A stretch of 64,000 nucleotides of DNA from the NCBI RefSeq assembly GCF_017873965.1, contig NZ_JAGGKT010000004.1, positions 1-64,000 on the forward strand, in the 5' to 3' direction. Shown one piece after another: positions 59,747-64,000 of this stretch; position 1 is the stretch's first letter; the number at the start of each line of letters is the position of its first letter. The notes beneath the pieces are model-generated. The model worked only from the letters and a program-made list of their open reading frames with translations. It ran no database searches and was not told the origin of the DNA. The stretch comes from Ammoniphilus resinae. GTDB lineage: Bacteria; Bacillota; Bacilli; Aneurinibacillales; RAOX-1. The translations under genes were made by a program, and so were the position numbers.

Positions 59747-61063
59747 ATGGTGTATGTACTTAATGAACATGGACGACCTTTGATGCCAACCACTCGGTAT
59801 GGAAAGGTCCGCCGATTAATCCAATCAGGAAAGGCCAAAGTGAAAGGGCGAAAGCCTTTCACCATTCAATTGCTTTATCCGACCACATCCTATACCCAAT
59901 CCTTAACTTTAGGTATAGATAGTGGCTATGAGAATGTGGGGGTCTCTGTAGTGTCGGAGAAAACGGAGGTGTTTGCCGCGGAGTGCAAACTTCTGACAGG
60001 AATGAGTGAACGATTGAAGGGGCGTGCTATGTATCGTCGTCAGCGAAGAAGTCGATTGCGATACCGTAAACCTCGTTTTGACAATCGAAGACGTTCCGGA
60101 GGATGGTTGGCTCCTAGTATTCAACATAAGCTCGATTCCCATTTACGTTTAGTTGAAAAAGTAAAACGAATTCTCCCAATCAATCAAACCATCTTGGAAG
60201 TGGCGAATTTTGATATTCAGGCAATCCGAAACCCCGAAATTGAAGGAATAATTTATCAGATGGGTGAGCAATTTGGATTTTTCAACCTTAGGGAGTACAT
60301 CTTGCATCGAGATCACCACCAATGCCAGTATCCTAAATGTCGGAACAAGAATCCTCATCCCATCTTGCAAGTTCATCATGTAGGTTTTTGGAAAGGGGAT
60401 CGGTCGAATCGACCAAGAAATCTTATTGCTTTGTGTGATTGGTGCCATACGCCTCAAAATCATTTATCCACCGGGTTTCTATACGGATGGGAACCTAAGG
60501 AAAAGTCATTTCGACCCGAAACCTTCATGTCAATGGTGCGCTGGAAACTGATCGCTTTACTAAATGCCAAGCCGACCTATGGGTTTCTTACGAAGTCAAA
60601 ACGGATCTTGCAGGGTCTAGAAAAATCCCATGCAACAGATGCCTTTGTGATTGCTGGGGGTTCCAACCAATCCCGGATCCAATCCTTTCTTATCCGACAA
60701 GTGCGGAGAAACAACCGGAGTTTGGAGAAATTTTACGATGCTAAAGTTACAGATATTCGTACTGGTCGGGTTGTCAAAGGTCAAGAAGTGTTTTGTGGAA
60801 GGAGGGTACGGAATCGAGAATTGACGTTGGAAAATTTACGAGTTTACCGTGGAGAGAAGGTATCAAAGGGAAAACGGGTGGTACGAAAACAACGGTATTC
60901 TCTGCAACCGATGGATTTAGTGTGGTTTGATGGAAACCTTTATACCGTTTCGGGAACCAATAACAAAGGGAAAACCGTAGTTTTACGAGATTGTCGAAAA
61001 GTACCAGCCGTATCGAAGGTAAAACTGATTAAATCGGGGAAAGGATTTTGTTTTGTATCTTAA
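59747..61063 (+). mobile_element. iscB: IscB RNA-guided endonuclease
   Basis: The product has 438 residues. N-terminal PLMPTT domain, RuvC Asp58 (GIDSG), arginine-rich bridge (about 97-116), RuvC Glu151, HNH nuclease with Cys193/198/230/233, His210-His211 and Asn225, then RuvC-III His295/Asp298. All catalytic residues are present, so it is likely active. It is the ancestor-type relative of Cas9 and uses an omega-RNA encoded just upstream. It is inserted between tadF and the SLH gene. Confidence 0.93.
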
Positions 61064-61091
61064 ACAACCTACGAAAGGACTACGTATTTTT

Positions 61092-62411
61092 ATGAAAAAA
61101 CAATTAAGTCTTTTAATAGCGTCGGCATTACTGATTTCTTTATTCAATGATCAAGCGTTCGCGAACTCACAGATAACGGATATTTCAACGCATTGGGCTA
61201 AAACAGATGTGAGACAGTCGGTAGAATGGGGATTTATTAAAGGTTACGGGGATGGAACATTCAAACCCGACAATCCCATTACGAGGGCTGAATTTACTAC
61301 TGCACTTGTTCAGGCACTTAATTTGAAACTATCTACCAATCCGTCAGTCTTTGTTGACGATAACAATTGGGCTGAAACCTATATTCAAACAGCTATCGAA
61401 AACAAACTGATTCATGCAAATGAGTATAAGGATTTGAGGTTTGATCCATCAAGAAAAATCACAAGGCAAGAAATTGCTGTAATGACGGTGCGGGCTTTGG
61501 ATAAGGCGAAAGATGCTGAGGATCAAGGATTTTGGAATTCTATTCTCTCCAAGTTGACGGATTTGACCAATGTAGATGAACAATTTAGAGGGTACGTGAA
61601 GATCGCAAATGATTTAGGGATCGTAAAAGGGTATGCAGACGGATCTTTTGGTCCAAATAAAACAGCAACCCGTGCAGAAGCTGTTGTAATGGTTATCCGA
61701 ACACTGGAGAAGTTACCGAATCCACCTGTTCGGACTATTAAACCGGAGCAACCAAGCGTTGATAAAGATCGCTTTGGTAGAACCATTCGAACAACCAATC
61801 TACCAAAAAATTATAAAGATTATCCCTATATTGTTGCTTCTATTCCAAATGAAATGTATGAGATGCCCTATTCAAAAAGAGGTCTTCCTAGTCGAATGAC
61901 ATCAGCACAACTATATAAAAATGTTCCGGAGTTTACGGATGAGAATGTAGATGTTTGGATGGAAAGGATCTCAAAATACTATGATCTCATATTTAATGTA
62001 GACTATCGGACGATTGATGGGAATTGGGAAAAGAAAGCTTATGAGTACATCCATAAAGGAGCTAATGAGGATTACCTGAAAAAACAATTGAAAGAGTACA
62101 GAGAATGGGTACAGAAAAACCAAATTGTTATTGAAGGATGGCTGAAACCAGAACCAACAATGGTTTATTCCAGTTTTGGTGGTTATAACGTTCGATCCGA
62201 GTTCGAATTTAAAATCGTTTCCTTTAAACAAAATAAAAATCTGTTGTATGATCCATTTGCTGACGGGATGACTCTAAACAAAGGTGTTACTTATAAAGGG
62301 TATGCAGATATTGAAATATCAGCTCATATGATGGGAGATTGGGGACAATCATTAAGGATCAGTAATCTCGCAAGTGTGTTTCTTAACAATAAAAGTAATT
62401 TACCGAAATAA
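61092..62411 (+). CDS. SLH-domain surface protein
   Basis: The product has 439 residues from the ATG at 61092 (AAAGGA 12 nt before). Signal peptide MKKQLSLLIASALLISLF ... AFA, three SLH repeats (DISTHWAKTDVRQSVEWGF ... TFKPDNPITRAEF; a middle copy; VKGYADGSFGPNKTATRAE), then a 220-residue unknown domain. SLH repeats bind pyruvylated cell-wall polymers, so the protein is displayed on the cell wall. Confidence 0.88.
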   Translation: MKKQLSLLIASALLISLFNDQAFANSQITDISTHWAKTDVRQSVEWGFIKGYGDGTFKPDNPITRAEFTTALVQALNLKLSTNPSVFVDDNNWAETYIQTAIENKLIHANEYKDLRFDPSRKITRQEIAVMTVRALDKAKDAEDQGFWNSILSKLTDLTNVDEQFRGYVKIANDLGIVKGYADGSFGPNKTATRAEAVVMVIRTLEKLPNPPVRTIKPEQPSVDKDRFGRTIRTTNLPKNYKDYPYIVASIPNEMYEMPYSKRGLPSRMTSAQLYKNVPEFTDENVDVWMERISKYYDLIFNVDYRTIDGNWEKKAYEYIHKGANEDYLKKQLKEYREWVQKNQIVIEGWLKPEPTMVYSSFGGYNVRSEFEFKIVSFKQNKNLLYDPFADGMTLNKGVTYKGYADIEISAHMMGDWGQSLRISNLASVFLNNKSNLPK

Positions 62412-62430
62412 TAGGCTGTAAATTGTTATT

Positions 62431-62482
62431 ATCGATCTCTCATTTAGTGGTAAAAATCACGTTAAATGAGGATCGTTTAATA
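62431..62482 (+). terminator. Terminator after SLH gene
   Basis: CGATCTCTCATTTA and TAAATGAGGATCG form a strong stem around a loop, followed by TTTAATATG. Confidence 0.6.
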
Positions 62483-62527
62483 TGTTGGGGTTAATTTTTA
62501 ATATAAAAAGGGGGGGAGGTAGAAAAA

Positions 62528-64000
62528 ATGCCAGGAATCATAAAAATAAGAAAAGTAATTGCTGTTTTCATGACAGCAATTTTTCTTATGGGACAGATTA
62601 TAATCCCTTTACCTATATCAGCCTCTGTTAATGTGCAGGTAAATAATGGTCAAATTTTCTTCTCAACACAATCCAAAAAAGCTTCATCTGGGATCAGATA
62701 CCGGACAACTGGCTGGATAGTCCATAAAGCCAGGGCAAATGGCAACCCCACATCCACAGCTCATGGGAAAATGGAAAACATGCAGCAAGTATCGGAAAGT
62801 GATGGGCCTAGCGGAACTGTTATAACAGACTTCCTTATTCTAATAGATGTCGTTTCAAAAGCCATGAATGATGCTGGAATGGAAAGTACGAAAGATAGGG
62901 ATACAATCTATCTTAGTTCCATATTTCAAATTATTGAAAATGGGAAATTACTCCCTCAAAAATATTATAGTAAATCTGCCATCGTAGGTGCTAGAAGTTG
63001 GGCAAATCCTAGTGATTTCGATCAGTTTTACGATATTCCAGTATCCTGGAATAGTGGTCAATATCCCGTTAGAGTTGTTTATAAAAAAGAAAACGGATCA
63101 TCGCCTATAACACTTAGTAGCTTCGTCAAAGGGCAATATAAGTCAGCCACGGCAGTCTCTCATACATTTGAACAAACATACAGTGGAATGCAGTTGCAAC
63201 GAACCTACATTGAGAACCCTTTTACAAAAGACAAAAAGTTTATTCTAGAAAAAACAGACCCCAACGTACAAACAAGAAACTTTACGGTAGGTATTGGCGG
63301 AACATATATAGTAGCTGAGTATAAAGATGGTCCACCACCACCAGCACCAGAACCAACGAAACCACCGGTACCTTCAGGGAACATATATGTAGATTTTGAT
63401 ATGCCACCTAGCGGAGAAACAAATACAACCATTCCGATTACGCAAATATCTGTACCTGCCAAGTGCGGTTATAGTAACGGACTTATAAAGGAATACAAGT
63501 GGACCGTATCTCCATCCAGTGGTTTTATGCCATCGACAGGCTCATGGCCCGGATGGAATAACAAAGTGTCTTTTTATAGTGCCGGAACCTATACCGTTAC
63601 TCTTTGGGCGAAGGATAATTGTGGAAATGAAGGGACAAAAACTAAGACAATCACCATCGGCTCTACACCAGTGGACCCTCCACCTCCACCACAACCCGAA
63701 AACATTCCACCGGTGGCTAAAGTCAGAGCGCCATCCTCGGTCAATATTGGGAAACCTGTAACTATTGATGGCTCGGGATCTTATGACCCGGATTTTGGTC
63801 CAAGTCCTTTAGATTATTCGTGGAAAATAAGCCCGAAAAATGGCTTTGATGGGGATTTAGAATATACAGGTGGAACACTTACTTTTAATGAAGAAGGGAC
63901 CTATGTCATTAAATTAACAGTAGACGATGGGGAGGACTCGGATACTGACGAACGAGAAATAGAGGTTGAAAATAAACCTCCAAGGGCGATCATTGATATG
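62528..64000 (+). CDS. Secreted PKD-domain protein (partial, runs off right edge)
   Basis: An open frame of 491 codons without a stop to the edge. ATG follows GGGGGAGGTAGAAAA. Signal peptide (IAVFMTAIFLMGQIIIPLPISA), a region of about 250 residues of unknown fold, a Pro-rich spacer (PPPPAPEPTKPPVP), then a first PKD-like domain (EYKWTVSPSSGF ... AGTYTVTLWAKDNCGN) and a second (PPVAKVRAPSSV ... DGSGSYDPDF ... EGTYVIKLTVDDG), with a third starting at KPPRAIID. Likely a large extracellular adhesin or polysaccharide-binding protein linked to the pilus and SLH genes. Confidence 0.8.
   Translation, partial: MPGIIKIRKVIAVFMTAIFLMGQIIIPLPISASVNVQVNNGQIFFSTQSKKASSGIRYRTTGWIVHKARANGNPTSTAHGKMENMQQVSESDGPSGTVITDFLILIDVVSKAMNDAGMESTKDRDTIYLSSIFQIIENGKLLPQKYYSKSAIVGARSWANPSDFDQFYDIPVSWNSGQYPVRVVYKKENGSSPITLSSFVKGQYKSATAVSHTFEQTYSGMQLQRTYIENPFTKDKKFILEKTDPNVQTRNFTVGIGGTYIVAEYKDGPPPPAPEPTKPPVPSGNIYVDFDMPPSGETNTTIPITQISVPAKCGYSNGLIKEYKWTVSPSSGFMPSTGSWPGWNNKVSFYSAGTYTVTLWAKDNCGNEGTKTKTITIGSTPVDPPPPPQPENIPPVAKVRAPSSVNIGKPVTIDGSGSYDPDFGPSPLDYSWKISPKNGFDGDLEYTGGTLTFNEEGTYVIKLTVDDGEDSDTDEREIEVENKPPRAIIDM

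Noticed and set aside
59909-60463. Minus-strand frames inside iscB
   Set aside because: They overlap a strongly supported gene in full and have no start signals.

Overview
The window looks like part of a large, low-GC plasmid from a Gram-positive Bacillales-type bacterium. The evidence is strong AAAGGAGG-type ribosome binding sites, frequent TTG/GTG starts, sigma-A-like promoters, an S-layer-homology protein, a Gram-positive-style Tad/Flp pilus operon without a secretin, a TubR/TubZ (tubulin-type) partition module like those on large Bacillus plasmids, and an iteron origin with a winged-helix Rep protein. No rRNA, tRNA or chromosomal housekeeping operon was seen. The species cannot be named from the sequence.

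Layout. (1) 0-43 kb is almost entirely minus strand. 0.1-3.4 kb holds a small operon whose products resemble a ubiquitin-like conjugation cassette of the PRTRC type: a JAMM protease, a zinc-ribbon/ubiquitin-like protein ending GGF, and an E2-like protein. An E1 would lie left of the window. 4.2-12.8 kb carries DNA-modification genes (C5 methyltransferase, PAPS-reductase-like PP-loop enzyme, N6 methyltransferase) among small unknown genes, plus a plus-strand holin-like type I toxin. 13-16 kb has a plus-strand membrane protein and a frameshifted transglycosylase-like (DpdA-like) gene. 16.7-20.1 kb is a DNA-metabolism block (Cas4/RecB-like nuclease, SSB, CHC2/Toprim primase). 20.4-21.7 kb holds small cargo (SUKH, VOC). 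22.3-25.5 kb is the replication region: a second helix-turn-helix protein, 23 iterons and Rep. 26.1-27.2 kb is a TnpB element. 27.5-33.3 kb encodes a VWA/MoxR-AAA+ pair, a Rad52-like annealing protein and a NYN nuclease. 33.8-36.3 kb is a large protein with a C-terminal HEPN-like motif. 36.5-42.8 kb contains a replication-relaxation-like protein, an S1-domain protein and a VirD4/TraG-type coupling ATPase.

(2) 43-50 kb: ribbon-helix-helix-like and replication-relaxation-like genes, then the tubRZ partition operon with candidate centromere repeats and a convergent TubY-like gene. (3) 50.4-59.4 kb, plus strand: a complete Tad pilus operon (regulator, two TadZ-like proteins, RcpC/CpaB-like, TadA, TadB, TadC, two identical Flp pilins, prepilin peptidase, TadE, TadF). 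(4) 59.4-61.1 kb: an IscB element with an upstream omega-RNA region. (5) 61.1-64 kb: an SLH surface protein and a secreted PKD-domain protein that runs off the right edge.

The most unusual signal is regulatory. Six minus-strand operons begin with a related leader: a sigma-A promoter, a short hairpin with covarying stem and an A-N-G-C loop, a long intrinsic-terminator-like hairpin with a U-run, the sequence CAATACCAAAT, and GGAGAGAT. Inside these operons many individual genes are preceded by another terminator-like hairpin only 10-30 nt before the ribosome binding site, which leaves no room for a promoter. A second leader family (GGGAGnACC...) precedes rep, the S1 gene, the virD4 operon and the Tad operon. 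Together these suggest plasmid-wide attenuation or antitermination control that I do not recognise.
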